A stretch of DNA of 64,000 nt from Diplodia intermedia (taxonomy: Eukaryota > Ascomycota > Dothideomycetes > Botryosphaeriales > Botryosphaeriaceae), in contig JAKEKT010000001.1 of assembly GCA_021495925.1 (NCBI GenBank), forward strand, positions 1-64,000, in the 5' to 3' direction. Positions 1 through 12,906 of this stretch are shown here, one piece after another. The notes below the pieces were generated by a model. That model was not told where the DNA came from, searched no databases, and saw only the letters and a program-made list of their open reading frames with translations. The translations under genes were made by a program, and so were the position numbers. Numbering within the stretch: position 1 is the stretch's first letter; the number at the start of each line of letters is the position of its first letter.

Positions 1-2270
1 ATCTAGCGATAGTAGTATATACGTAGTTAGTATAAGATAAATACTACTATACTAGTAATTCTCGTAATTAGATAAAAGAGAAGTTACGAAGTTAACTAAT
101 AAAGTACTAGTAAGCGGACCTATATAGCTAGTTATTTAATTAAGAAGCTAGTATTAAGAAAGAAATAAGTAAATAAATACGTATATAATTATTACGTAAT
201 TATAATTCGTAATAATAGAAATAAAAGTATAAAACTAAATATAAAAGATAATATAATCTAGATATTAATACGCTCGTTATTTCTTAAGAGAAACGAGTCT
301 TAAGTAATAAATAAACGTCTAATACTTCTACTTAGATAATATCTTTATTAATTCGTTCGCTACTATATCTATAGTAGACGTTTATCTAAAGTAAACGTTA
401 TCGGTCTATACTTTCTAGCAAAGCTAGTAGTAGTAGATATTAATATAGTAAAGCTTAGTATTAAGTTTTATAGTATTTTATTTTATTAGAAGAAGTATCT
501 ACTTATTATCGTATTAAATATTAATATAATATTTAGAATTAAAGAAGATATCTTTAAAAAATCGTTTTTACTAGTAGTATTACTTCGTTATTTTAAAGAG
601 GACTAGTAGCTCTACTTTCGTAGAAGAAATAGTAATAATAGATTATTTAAACGCTTTCTAATCTATAGAAATATCGAATAGAGTTATTATTAAGCTCTAA
701 TAGCTACGTCTAGTAGTAATATCGCTAGCGTATAAGACGTTACTACTAATTATAAATACTTTATAATCGTCGTCTTAGTACTCTCTATAGTATAACGAGA
801 GCTTACTAGTCTTATTAAGATAGATAAGAAGACGATCTACTAGCTATAAATATTATATAAAGAGATTAATAAGATAGATAAATAGTATCGAATAGATATA
901 AGCGACGTTAGCGCGCGTACTAATAGCTATAAATTAAACTAAATCTATTTAACTCTAGTATATATATATCTATTTAGAAGTCGCGTATTTATCTAGATTA
1001 GGCTCTAGCTACTTCTACTCTACTAGTAGAATAGTAGTACGCTCTATAAGAGTAAGATTATATCGCGTAATAAAATTATTAATATATAACTTCTAAGAGA
1101 GCTATAGTAGTTTAAACTATCTATTATAAATAACGCGTAGAGCGAGAAATTATTATATCTTATCTATTACTTATATCTTATAGCGCTTAAATAGATCTTC
1201 TTAGAATACGTTTACGAAGGCCTTATCGCGTATATAAAACGTAAGAATAACGTTATCTACGAAGAAGAATATAAATAGATAACTATTTATATAAAGATAT
1301 AAAGTATCTAGTACTATCTTTAGTCTAAGATTCTCTAAAGTCTAGTAGAAGTACTTTTATTATAAGACGAATAACTTCTTTAGACTATATAGTACTCGAT
1401 TAAGCTTAAAAATAAGATCTAAAGATAATTTTATTTCTTTAGAGAGTTTAACGAAGATAGTATTAGATAGTAATATATAAGAAAAGATATTAACGACGTC
1501 GTATTATCTTATTTTAAGATTAAATATATAGATTACTATAATAAGTATTCTAAAGATTCTAAAGACTAGCGTTACCGCGAAGATATTATAATATAAGAAT
1601 TAAAGATTATCTTATATATAGATACGCGTCTTTATCTTTACTAAATATCTATACTTATTAAACTTATATTTAAAGATCTACTATAGAGATATAATCTTCT
1701 TATTAAGTCTTCGTATTTTAGCTATAGATATAATATTCTATATTCTCTTATCTCTTAGCTCGTTTAATTCTTACTTAATCGCCTAGTAAAGAAATAGAAT
1801 AAGAGAATACTTATAAACGTTATTATATTAGTAAAATTCTAGTAGAAGGTTATTATAATAAATACGTAGTAACTACTACTTTAAGTAGTACTTTAAATAG
1901 AGCTCTTCTTCTATAAGACTCTCTAGCCGAAGATCTAGTATTATTATATAGTAGTTAGTAGTAAGAGCTACTAGTAAGTATCTTATATTATCTATTAGTA
2001 AGTTCTACTAAAGACTACGACTACTACGACGAAGCTTTATAAAGCCTTCTACTTATATTAAAAAGATTATTATTTCTTTTAAATTTAATTTAGTTTTAGT
2101 ATAAGCTACGTCGAATTTAATAAAATTAGATCTAGCGTCGATACTTAGTACTATATTCTTTTATTTCTAGATATTCTTATATCTTCTTTAGTAGGGAAAG
2201 CTACTATAGAACGAGTAGATTTCGATCTTAAAGATAGTAATCTAAAAAGTATATATATAATAATCTATCT
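1..2270. other. unassigned RIPped repeat debris
   Basis: AT-rich with CA/TG loss. Around 1430-1880 one plus-strand frame stays fairly free of stops if TAG/TAA are read as former glutamine codons, so it probably derives from a transposon coding region, but I do not recognise a family motif. Nothing else can be named here. Confidence 0.5.
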
Positions 2271-2429
2271 AGATCGATTCGTAAGAATCGATCTCTTAAG
2301 AAGAGATTCGATTTCCTCGCTATTTAGACTAGATTCGGTTCTAGTCTAAGGTAGAAACCCGATTTATTCTTATCTCGATTCGTACTATAATATTCTTAGT
2401 AGCTATAGCGTAGCTACGCGAAGCTACTA
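2271..2429. repeat. cluster of three perfect stem-loops in RIPped DNA
   Basis: Three inverted repeats follow each other within 160 bp: 2271-2280 with 2285-2294 (10-bp arms, 4-base loop GTAA), 2324-2333 with 2340-2349 (10-bp arms, 6-base loop TTCGGT) and 2397-2404 with 2422-2429 (8-bp arms, containing the palindrome CGTAGCTACG at 2409-2418). The arms still pair perfectly although the surrounding DNA is heavily mutated. This may be a structured terminus of a transposable element or an LTR relic; the identity is unknown. Confidence 0.55.
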
Positions 2430-2999
2430 TAGAATATATTTAATTAAATCGATAGCTATCGTAAATAAGAAGTAGTAGTTAACGTTATATTTAGTACTAT
2501 TATTTACTATTATAATATACGTCTAGCGACGTCTTCTTATTCTCTTATCTTTAATAACGTTCGCTTTATTAACGTTCGCGTTTATAATATTTACGCGCGA
2601 AGCTTTATTACCGCGCGCGGCTTCTAGTAATAGTTTAGTATTATATTAGATAGATAGTAGACGGCTTCGGCGATCTAGTAAGACTATAAGATTCTACTAC
2701 TACTACTAGTATTATTATTAGATAGATAACTATAGTACTAAAGCGAAGTTCTTTTAATAGTTAAATTTAGAAGTTCTTATTAAAGATATTAACGTAAATA
2801 GATTCTACTCTACGTCTACTTTCTTATTAAAAGACGTAAAGAGTTCTTCTTTAGATACTTAATAAAGCGTACGAGAAGTAGAGGCCTAGTTAGTATTAAG
2901 ATTCTTATTTATATAAGACTAGTAAATAAGCTTCTCGTTACTATTTATAAGGTTCTTAGAGTTTAAATAAATACGTGGTATAATCTTATCTAGTTTCTC

Positions 3000-4700
3000 G
3001 TTAGTATCTATAAGATACTAGAAGATATTAGAATTATTCTAGAAGTATTTAATAAATTCGTTAAAAGTAACGTCTCTCGTACGAATAATCTTTAAATCTA
3101 GTAGATACTAGATACGATAAATATTAGTAAAATTATAGTCTATAAAATAGCTAATAAGAGCACGCTCTTATAGCTTATTACTACGAGAAATAAGCTTATT
3201 AAGCGCGTAGGCCTTATAGCTATAAATATATAAATAAGTAACGTTAGACTTCTTCGTATAAACTAGTTTAAAAGAGATAATCTAATTATATTACTTTATA
3301 GAGATTCTATTTAAAATATACGCCGTTGCTTTAAATACTTTAGACTAGAGCGGGTTAGATAGATTTATTATAACGCGAAGCGCGCGTGCTTTTATAATAA
3401 GTAAATACTTTAATCGCTTTATATAGTCGTTTTAAACTAGCGTATATAATAAGATAACCTTTTAGATAATATCTCGTTATCGAAGATTCTTTTTAAATAG
3501 ATTATTAAATATTCTCTTACTATTAGATTATAGAAAGACGATTCTTTGATTTAAGTAATTATAAATAAGTAATAGTATATTTAGTATAATACGATTATAC
3601 TTATATTTATTTAGATAAGTCTCTATAAATACGTAGTTAATAGCTATATACTCTAGATAGATAATCTATTAATACTAGTTATATATAGAATTTATCTAAA
3701 TAAGATTTACTAATACTTTAAAGAATAGTTCGATTAACTTCTTCTTATATCTAAAGAATTACGTAATTAGCTAGTAAGTCTTACTACGAGCGTAAATATT
3801 ATAGTACGCGAGTATTAGATTCTCGATAAGTACTACTTCTTTAACTATATTTAATAAGGCCTAAATAACGTTATTATTTATATAGACGAAGATATCGTGT
3901 TATTACGAGAAAGATAGATTACGAATAGTAATACTAGCTATAATTACTATTAATTATACTTTTATATATTTAATAAAGAATTAATCTTTTATATAGATAA
4001 GATTATATATAGAGCTATTATTCTTCTTATTATATAAATAGCGTTTACTTATATTAATATAAACGTTCTTCTCTTCTATCTTAGTAATAGAGAGAAGGTT
4101 CGCTATAAATATTAGAATATAGATAGCGTCTCTAAGAATAATAATCTTTAGCTTCTTATCTCTTTTTATATTAATAATAATATTACTAAACGACTTAATT
4201 AGAAGTCTATTATTATTATAAATTATAAAGTTATTTAGATTAATATTTTTCTTCTTCGTATATCGCTTCTTTATAAAGCGATTATATACGTAATACGTAG
4301 ATCTAGTATTAATAAGCTAGAAGCGTTTTAAGATAGTAGAATTCTTATATTTAGTAATAAATAAAATTAGAAGTTCTTTAGTAGCATTTACTACTATAGC
4401 GATAAATAAAATAATAAATATATAATTATCGTTATTATACTACTTATCGTTTCTTTTCTTATTCTTATTTTTATTATTATTATTATACTTCTTATTATAC
4501 TTATTAATAGTATCTTTAAGCGTCTTCTTTAATAAGAAATTCTTTCTTAACTACTTATTAACGCGCTTCTAAATCTTTTTATTAGAGATCTAGTTAGAAG
4601 GCTTATTCGATATCTTAGAATTTAGATACTAATAGATCGCTAGATTTTTATAGTTTCTATTATAGATATACGAGAGTAACTTCTTCTAATATTAATCGCG
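3000..4700 (-). mobile_element. Ty1/Copia-type pol relic
   Basis: Read on the minus strand, several Copia Pol landmarks survive in order. At about 4275-4320 a segment resembles the aspartic-protease site that in the family reads D-T-G-S-T-x-H-V-C-N (here N-T-R-S-T-Y-Y-V-x-N, each change being what RIP would produce). A gag-pre-integrase/integrase-like stretch follows at lower coordinates, and at 3063-3088 the segment R-T-R-D-V-T-F-N matches the conserved Copia segment between integrase and reverse transcriptase. Frequent stops make it non-functional. I could not place its reverse transcriptase, RNase H or LTRs. Because the Gypsy element is inserted just to its right, its 5' part may continue beyond 14,410. 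Confidence 0.65.
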
Positions 4701-5890
4701 AAGTAACGTAGAGAAGATATTATATCTCTTATCTTTTAGAGTATCTTATAAGACTATAGAATTAATAGCGAAGTAGTAACTATAAAAATCGCTTATAGCG
4801 TTATTAATCGTTATCTTATTATTATCGCGACGAATCTTCTTAAGAATTATAGTACTATACGCTAGATCGTAATCTCTAAGAGATTATAAAAATATTTAAA
4901 TATCTCTTACTTCTTAAATATCGAATAGATTAATCGCTTTAGTCTTTATAATAAAGAACTCTTAGCTTTCTATTTATTTAAAGATATCGCGGTTATAAGA
5001 AGACTTAAGAAGATTTTTAAGATTATTTAAAAGAATCTTCTACTATATTATATTATTAGATTTTATACGCGTTTAAAGCGCGCGTAGAAGCGTATATAAA
5101 TAAGAGTCGCTAAGACGTTTTAATAAAGATAATAAATATCTTAATACTAAATTCTTAATAAGCGATAAGAGATTATTTATTTTCTTTTCTAGTTATTTAT
5201 ACTTCTTTCTAGCGTACTTATACTTCTTATAATATTATTCTAGATTCTTCTTATTCTTATCTTCTTATAGGCGAGGCTATTTAGATATTTAGAGTTATTT
5301 AGAGCGACTCTCTTTAGACGAATTAATATATTAGAAGATCGTCGTCTTCTTCGCTTATAAGTAAATAATATACTACTAGCTATTCTAGTCTTCTCTCGTC
5401 TTAAGTACTATAACGGGCTTAGATAACGTACTACTAGACGATATAATAGATAGTACTAGATAGTAATTAGCTTTACTAGAGTTAGTATTACGGCGAATCG
5501 TCTCGTTAAGTCGAAGAATTAATAAATCGTAAATAAACTAGAATATACTAGTAAATAGTACGGCGCTACTATAGTATATAGATAGTATTACGCTAGCTAG
5601 AAGCGGCTTCTCTAAATATATAGATCTATAAGTAGATGCTTTAAGCGCTATAGTTAATAAATTAGTATTACGAGAGATATTAAGGTCTAAAATATAGTAA
5701 CTTTACTTCGCGATTATATATTATCTAGATATCTTTAGAATAATAATAATAGTATAAATAGTATCTTAGAAGAATACGCTAGACGATAAAAAGTATCTAC
5801 TACGCGACTAGACTTATAACTATTAAAATTTAAATAAATAAGAATATATTTATATATCTATTAGAGATAAGATATAAAAAGTAATAGAAG
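4700..5890. other. RIPped DNA, possibly Copia gag/5' region
   Basis: Same composition as the rest of the block. By position it would be the upstream (gag) part of the minus-strand Copia relic, but no motif is secure. The bases 5891-5895 (ACTAT) are the left copy of the Gypsy target-site duplication. Confidence 0.4.
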
Positions 5891-5895
5891 ACTAT

Positions 5896-6632
5896 TATTA
5901 CGAACTCTAGAATATAAGGGCTTTATAACTCTAAGAACTAAAAGCCCGTACGAAAAAAAGTATCGTAAGAACTAATAAGTCTTACGGGTAATAAAGTCGC
6001 ACGGCTAGAAAACCCGCACGAGAAGAACGCCTATAGAAACCTAGATAGAGTAGAGAACTATACGTAATAGAAAGCTCGTAGAGAAAGTAGAACCGTAGAA
6101 ATATAATCTTATTAGATTAGAATCTTATAAGAAATACGAAATCTAGAAAGTAGAAAATAGACGTAGAGATACGAATAAAAGTAAGTTAGTAGTTATATTC
6201 GCGTAGTAGTAATAGAAGCCGAAAGTCGAAAACTTAAAAGCTATTTAAAGCGCTAACGTTACGTGCGTTCTATCTAACTCTTAAAGTTCTAAGGTTTAAT
6301 ACGGCTTAGCACTTTAAACTACTAAATTTGTAAGTTTAGACGTTTATTCGTCTTAGCACGAATAAACTACTAAATACTAGATTATAACTAGTTTTTCTAT
6401 AGTATATAGATATACTTTCTTAGCTAGCATCTTAATCCTTCGTAGTTAACTTAAAGTTCTAATTTAAATCCTATTAATTTAAAGATAACTAGCTTACTAT
6501 ATATCGTATAATTACGTAATATCTTCTTATTTAATTATTATTATCTATCTCTTATCTCTTTAAGATAAACCCTTCGGTTTAATCTATCTACTAAGCGACT
6601 TCGAAGCTTAGTAGAAGAAGTCTATTATTATA
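5896..6632 (+). repeat. 5' LTR of the Gypsy element
   Basis: It begins TATTACGAACTC and ends TTATTATA. It aligns without gaps over all 737 bases to 13669-14405. Wherever I compared the two, differences are transitions (C/T or G/A), as RIP produces. The termini are compatible with an ancestral TG...CA pair mutated to TA...TA. The target duplication ACTAT lies immediately upstream at 5891-5895. Confidence 0.93.
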
Positions 6633-7850
6633 CTTTAACTATTATTCTTATAAGAGAAGAAAGATAGTTAATCTCTAAAATAGAAAGTATTTCTAGTATA
6701 GAAATTACTAATAAAGTAGTAATATAAACGTCTCTATAAATAATAATTTCTAACGTCTTACGATAGAAGACCTATTCTAAATAATTAATAATATTTAAAA
6801 CGAGCTCGAATAGCTCTAGAAATAGTTTCGCGACTAGAGTAAGAAAAACGCGCGGCTTAAAGAAGAACTTAAAACTCTTCGAAGCCGACTCGCGCTAGTA
6901 GTATCTCTAGTCGCGATAACTATCGAACTAGTAGTAATACCCGCTATAAAAGTTAAGATTTCGAAACTTAATCTATATCGAGACGATCGAAAAAAGATAT
7001 AGAACTTTATTATCTAGCTTAACGACTATATCTACTTCTCTTACGAAGAATTCGCTAATAAATTAAAGAAGATACTCTACGCTAGTATCTTTCTACGCGA
7101 CTTCGTAGAATAATAGTTTCGTTTGTATAAACGAGAATAGTAAGAGAAGCCCTTTAGATAAAGAAACGAAGCTACGGTTAAACTCTTCGATAGTTATCGA
7201 GCCTTTATTAAGGCTCTTAAGAAGGCCTTTATCGATCTCGATAAAGCCCGCCTCGCTATTCGTATTCTAATAAATCTTAAGTAAAGAAAAACTATCTAGA
7301 ACTATACTACTCGGTTCTAGAACGTAGTCTATCTTACTATCGAATAGTATATCGACGCGACCCTATAGACGTTCTACTACTAGAGACTAAAAGAGAAAAT
7401 TAAGAACGCTATAGTCTACTATAATAGGCCTAAAAGTCTATCTAAGCTTATCGATCTAGCCTAACTTATAGACCGACGACGCAACGAGCGATAGTTCGAT
7501 AAAAAGTCTTATAAAGCTAATAGTATCTAGCTACGGCGACCTCGTTATACTTAGAAAGAGAGTAATACTATAAAGTTAAATAATATCTAATAAAGTATTC
7601 TAACGAGTAATAATAAGAATAGAGAATAGAATAATAAAAAGAATAGATATACGTAACGTAAGAAGTAAATACTCTAGTAGAAGTCTTAATTTAAGAAGAA
7701 ACTATATATCTACTACGGCGATAAATAGAATAGAACGTACCGCTACTTATATAACTCTAAGAAGAAGACACGTAATACTATAACTACTACTAAAAATAAC
7801 TAGAAGACTTAACGAAAGCTCTTCTTAACGCTTAAACTAGAAGAAGTTAA
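6633..7850 (+). pseudogene. gag-like region of the Gypsy element (dead)
   Basis: The plus-strand frame between the 5' LTR and about 7850 is rich in charged residues and has stops only of the TAA/TAG type expected from mutated glutamine or tryptophan codons. A segment near 7700-7745 (Y-I-Y-Y-G-D-K) is reminiscent of a CCHC zinc knuckle with Cys changed to Tyr, but the histidine is not evident, so this motif is weak. The assignment as gag rests mainly on position. Confidence 0.55.
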
Positions 7851-9159
7851 TCTATTTGATAAGATTAATAGGCGACGAAGAGTACTTAATACGCTTAAAT
7901 ACGCGATGCTTAGCTAGACCGCGTGTTACGACGACGATTATATTACTTACTAAAGTAATAAAGACGCTACGAAATAGTATTCGAAGCCTCGACTCGTATA
8001 AGCTATTCTTCGCACCCGTACTTAGTAAGATATCGATAAGTTTATTAAGGCGCTACCTCGAAATAATAACTTAGTAAATAGTAATACGAAAGACTTCTAC
8101 GATAGTATCTTCGAATCTAGCGACGCCGAAAGCGAATAAGACGCGGCTATACTTACGCGAATTATTAAATACCTCGAATAGTACGAAAGTATACGCCGGA
8201 CCGACGATACGACCCCTACTATAATCTAGACACCTACTAACGGGCTAGGCCTAGACATCTAGTAATTTCGAATTTAGAAAGAAATACTAGAAGAACGGCT
8301 ATAGAACGACTAGTAGTAGTATCTCTAGAAGAAATCCTTATATTAAATAGCGAAGAAAATTAGTTAGTAGCTATAAGATAAAGTACGTAACGCCTAACGA
8401 AAATAAGATTATAGAAGTCTCGTACGTCTTACTAGACTACTCTTCTAAAGAAGAGCCGTATCTATTAGAAGAAATACTCTATATTAGCGACCCTACTATA
8501 AGAATAATACCTCGCCCTATTACTATTAGATAAGAGCCGGAACCTTATACTAGTAAAGATAAATCCGCCGCGAATAATAGATCTAATAAAAGGGCTCGAC
8601 CCTCTAAATAAAGTAACTAGATAATATAACCATCGAAGATCTTATTTAATTAAAAAACTAGACGGCCTTTTTAGTTAGAGACTCTAGAAGAAGCCGTTAG
8701 ATAGATCTCTTAACTAGATTATACGTATATCGAATAAAATTATATCTATTAGAATAGAACTCTTTAAACTACTATATCTATAGATAATCTTTTATAGTAA
8801 GAAGGCCTAGACTATAATCGATAACGGCGTATAAAGTACGTATATCGATCTATTCTTCGTTATTAAGTACTAGTTATATTAGTAAAAAAAAGATAAGCCT
8901 TACTCTCTTTAAACTATAGACGGATTACCCGCTTAGTACGAAAAAGATTAGATAAGAATCGAAATAGGGCTAGTACTAATAACTATTACTAACTATAAGA
9001 AAAGAATTAATCTAGACGTTATAAAGATACTAGAACACGATATTATTCTAGAAATACTATAACTAAAGACATACGCGCTATATATTAACTAGAGAACCGA
9101 GAAAATCATCTTTTTAAACGAATAATATATTAAACACCTCGCTATTATAAAACGGATAA

Positions 9160-9245
9160 GCTAGACGCTAGAAGATAGAGCTAGAGCTAGAAGCTAGAGC
9201 TAGAAGAGCTAGAGTAAGAGCTAGAAGCTAGAAGTCTAGAGTATA
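9160..9245 (+). repeat. AGCTAGA-type simple repeat inside the Gypsy element
   Basis: Imperfect tandem copies of AGCTAGA / AGAGCTAGAAGCTAGA between the gag/protease part and the reverse transcriptase. It probably encoded a low-complexity linker before RIP. Confidence 0.7.
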
Positions 9246-9403
9246 GAGTAACGACTCGGCGTAGAAGTAAGTAGCTTCGCTAGAGTCTAGAAAATCTCTC
9301 TAGCGATAATTAAGCGTATAAAGCGTAGAGGCGATAAGGTCTACTATCTTTACTTATAATCTAGCGCGGAAATAAATTAGCGGATTATTATAAGAATATT
9401 AGT

Positions 9404-9760
9404 CTATCGAAGCTAGTTCGGCGCGAGGTCGTTTACTAGAGGAAAAGCCGATACCTACGATTCGAGATAAATTATCGTAAACCTTATAGTTCTATTTCTT
9501 AATTATCTAACGGGGCCTCTAGAAGAGAATAATAGTCTAAAGTTAGTCGAAGAAGACTATTTCTAGAGAATCTACGCGCGTTATACGAACGTAGCGTTAA
9601 ACGATTATCTAACGAAAGAAAAACCGATACTCGCGACTTAAAAGTAAGCTACCGCATACTTCGTAGTAATTTCTAGAAGTTAACTAAATAGGCCTATCGA
9701 AGCTAGTTCGATCTATAGTTATCTAACTAGAGAAAAGCCGATACCTATAGATAATCTAGT
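9404..9760 (+). repeat. dispersed 60-bp repeat in the Gypsy linker
   Basis: The string CTATCGAAGCTAGTTCG occurs at 9404-9420 and again at 9694-9710, exactly 290 bp apart. Both copies are followed about 20 bp later by GAAAAGCCGATACCTA (9441-9456 and 9732-9747), and a partial third copy (GAAAAACCGATACTC) lies near 9623. This suggests an internally repeated protein segment between protease and reverse transcriptase. Confidence 0.65.
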
Positions 9761-9979
9761 AAGCGAGAAAATATATAAGAAACTCGATAAAATAATAAGA
9801 TCTAAAGAAATAACGACACTAAAGAAATAACTATCGCTACTCGAAATAGCCTCTATACTAGAAGAATTCTAGAAGTTTACGAATCTCTACGAGAAAAGAG
9901 AAAAAGAATACTTATCGAAATACTAATCTTAGAATTATAAGATACTTCTTATTCTAGAAACGTAGTCTATATTTAAGCT

Positions 9980-12600
9980 AATATACTCGCTATCGCGAAA
10001 CGAGTTAGAGGCTTTAAGAAAATATATTAAGAAGAATCTAGAACGCGAATATATACGGTCTTCGTCTTTATCGACCGGCTATTCTATTCTATTCGTTTTA
10101 AAGAAAAACGGCGAGCTCCGCCTCTATATTAATTATCGATAACTAAACGATATTACGATTAAGAACCGTTACTTATTACTAAGAATCGACGAACTCTAAG
10201 ATAAGTTCTAGACGATAAAGTACTTTACTAAGTTCGACCTTCGCGAAGAATACTACTTAGTCCGCATTAAAGAAGGCGAAGAATAAAAGACCGTTTTTCG
10301 AACGCGGCTAGAATACTTTAAGTATATAGTAATATCTTTTAAGCTAACTAACGCCTCTATATTATTCTAGAGTCTAGTAAACGATACTCTACGCCCGTAT
10401 TTAGACGTATTCTATATCGCGTATCTAGATAATATTATTATCTACTCGAATACCTTAGAAGAGTATAGAAAGTATATTTAAAGAGTACTACTCGTACTTA
10501 GAGAGAAAGACCTACGAATTATATCTAAAAAGTATAAATAGATTACGTAGAAAATAGAATTTCTAGAATTCGTTATTATATCTAGACATATTAGTATAGA
10601 CGAGAAAAAGCTAGACGTAATTAGAGAATAGCTCGAACTACGAACTATTAAAGAAGTATAATTCTTTCTAGAATTTATTAACTTCTATCGTAAGTTTATT
10701 TTAAACTATACGAAGGTTACGAAGCCTCTTACTAGACTTACTTATAAAGAGTATAGGTTTTAATAAAAAGAAGCGTAGTAGAAGGTATTTAAGTCTTTTA
10801 AATAAATATTCTACGAAGCGCCTATTCTAGGTATTTATAATCTAGAGCTACTCGTTATTATAAAAACGAACGTATCGAATTATACTATCGGCGCTTATAT
10901 TAGCTAACTAGACGAGTAAGATAAGCTTTATCCGATCGCGTACTATTCTAGAAAGATAACGCCCTCGAAGCTTAACTATAACGTCTACGATAAGAAACTA
11001 TTAGCTATCGTTACGGCTTTTAAAGAATAGAGATACTATCTTAAAGAAGCTAAATACTAGATAATAGTTTACTACGATTATAAGAACCTTACGTACTTTA
11101 CTACTATAAAAGAACTAACTCGATAATAAGTTAGATAGACTAAAGAATTAGCATTATATAATATAAAGATTATCTATAAAAAGAGATCTAAAAACGCTCG
11201 CGCTAACGCGCTAAGTAGAAGAGCCGACTACGTAGAAGAAAAGCCCGAACTATAACTAGTAGTTTTAAGTAAATAGAAAGACGATAGCCTTATACCCGCT
11301 AGAACGTGTATATCTATTTTTAGAGTTATCTAATTATAGCTTAAGAAGGCATCTAATACCTCGCTTATTTCGATTAGACTACTAGCTCCGGCGTATCGCT
11401 TAGAAAGTAACGCCTAGATAAAGAAGATTTAAGAGGCCTACGAATATAACGTAATAGTCTAGAAACTCGAAAATATAAAAGACGACCCTCGCTTAACTAA
11501 AGACGTAAATAGTACTATTCTATATTTAGAATTAGTCTACGTTTCGATAAGGCTTTAAAAAGAAATCGTTAAGAATATCTACGAAGTACTAGTATACGAT
11601 TACTAAGAAATAGATAAGACGATTAAGAGAATTACTAGAAATTACTACTTTTCGGGCCTACGAAGAACCGTTTAATAGATAGTTTCGTAGTACGACCTTT
11701 ATATTAGAAGTAAGGCCTCGAGACACGCGCTATACGGCTTACTTTAGCCGCTACTAGCCTCGAAAAGACCCTAGTAATTCATCTCGCTAGACTTTATTAC
11801 GGATCTATCGAAGTTAGTAAAACTACTTACTAAGATTAAATATAACTCGATTCTAGTTATCGTTGATAGGCTAACTAAGTACGCGTATTATCTACTATAT
11901 CTTAAGACGATAAACGTAAAAGAACTTGTCTATACGTTTCTTAGAATAATTCTTAATAACTACGGGTTACTAGAAGAGCTTATATTAGATAGAGATTAGC
12001 TATTTATATTTTAATTCTAGTAGACTCTTACTCGTTAGCTTAGTTTTAAGCATAAGCTATCTACTACGATATATTTGTAAATAGACAAATAAATAGAACG
12101 TACTAACTAGACGCTCGAATAATATCTACGCTATTATCTTAACTATATCTAGAACGATTAGATCGAACTACTACTCTTAGTCTAGTTCGTATATAATAGC
12201 TTAAAAGCGTTGGTAACTTAGAAATCTTCGTTCTACGCTAATTACGAATATAAGTCTATAGCTTACTAAGAACTAATATCTAGCGAATTTCTTATCTAGA
12301 AAGAAATTCTTAAAGTCGAATAGCTAAAAGTACTATACGACTAGCTTCGTCTCGACATCGAATTTAACGAATACTTAATGTTTCGCTACTATAATAGACG
12401 GTACTAGAAGGCATCGAAGCTAAAGAGAAGAGATAAAGTCTATCTTCTTAGAAAAAATATTAGAATACGGCGACCTAATAATAAGCTAGATTTTAAGAAA
12501 ATCGGACCATTTAAAATTAAGAAGAAACTAGGCGAAGTTAATTACCGTCTTAAACTATCTAATAATATAAGAATTAATCTAGTATTCTATATTAGACTTC
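9980..12600 (+). pseudogene. pol of the Gypsy element (RT, RNase H, integrase), RIPped
   Basis: Reverse transcriptase: at 10110-10200 a frame reads K-K-N-G-E-L-R, then N-Y-R-Q-L-N-like and K-N-R-Y-L-L-L-R-I-D-E-L, the Gypsy signature. The catalytic box is Y-L-D-N at 10422-10433 (family Y-L-D-D; the D to N change fits RIP). RNase H begins near 10854. Integrase core: S-L-D-F-I-T-D-L near 11785-11810 and I-L-D-R-D near 11980-11995 are the first and second acidic positions. The integrase C-terminal segment Y-R-L-K-L plus V-F-Y-I-R-L-L-K-L near 12540-12605 is also typical. In-frame TAG/TAA occur throughout, so no functional polyprotein is encoded. Confidence 0.88.
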
Positions 12601-12639
12601 TTAAACTAGCTCTAGAAAACGCTATAATAGTCTAATAAA

Positions 12640-12850
12640 TAGAAGAGATAGTACTAGAAAATCTAGACGCCGACGAAAATAAAAAATAGATCGTAAAAAA
12701 GATTCTTAATAGCGGCTACTCTAATAGTTAGTTTAGCTACTTAATTAAATAGAAAGAAGACTAGAATAACATCTAGAAACTACTAGAAAATTACGACGGC
12801 TATAAAGATCTTATTATAGAATTCTACTATCGAAATTCTAAGCGCCCTAT
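12640..12850 (+). pseudogene. chromodomain relic at the end of Gypsy pol
   Basis: Directly after the integrase C-terminal segment a plus-strand frame reads V-K-K-I-L-N-S, then S-Y-L-I-K and stop, K-E-D, and later L-L-E-N-Y with I-I-E-F. This matches the chromodomain pattern (VEKIL-S, YLVKW-GY, W-P-ENL, L-EF) once RIP-type tryptophan/glutamine losses are allowed. Known: chromodomains of chromoviral integrases direct insertion into heterochromatin, which fits the nested position here. Confidence 0.8.
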
Positions 12851-12906
12851 ATCGATATCTTATAAGAGAGAAAGGTCTCGAGATCGAATAAAGATATAGT
12901 TCGCGT

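Noticed and set aside
7856..8074. 72-codon ATG-initiated frame in the AT-rich block
   Set aside because: Lies within the RIPped Gypsy element, has no motif, and the surrounding true frame is interrupted by stops.
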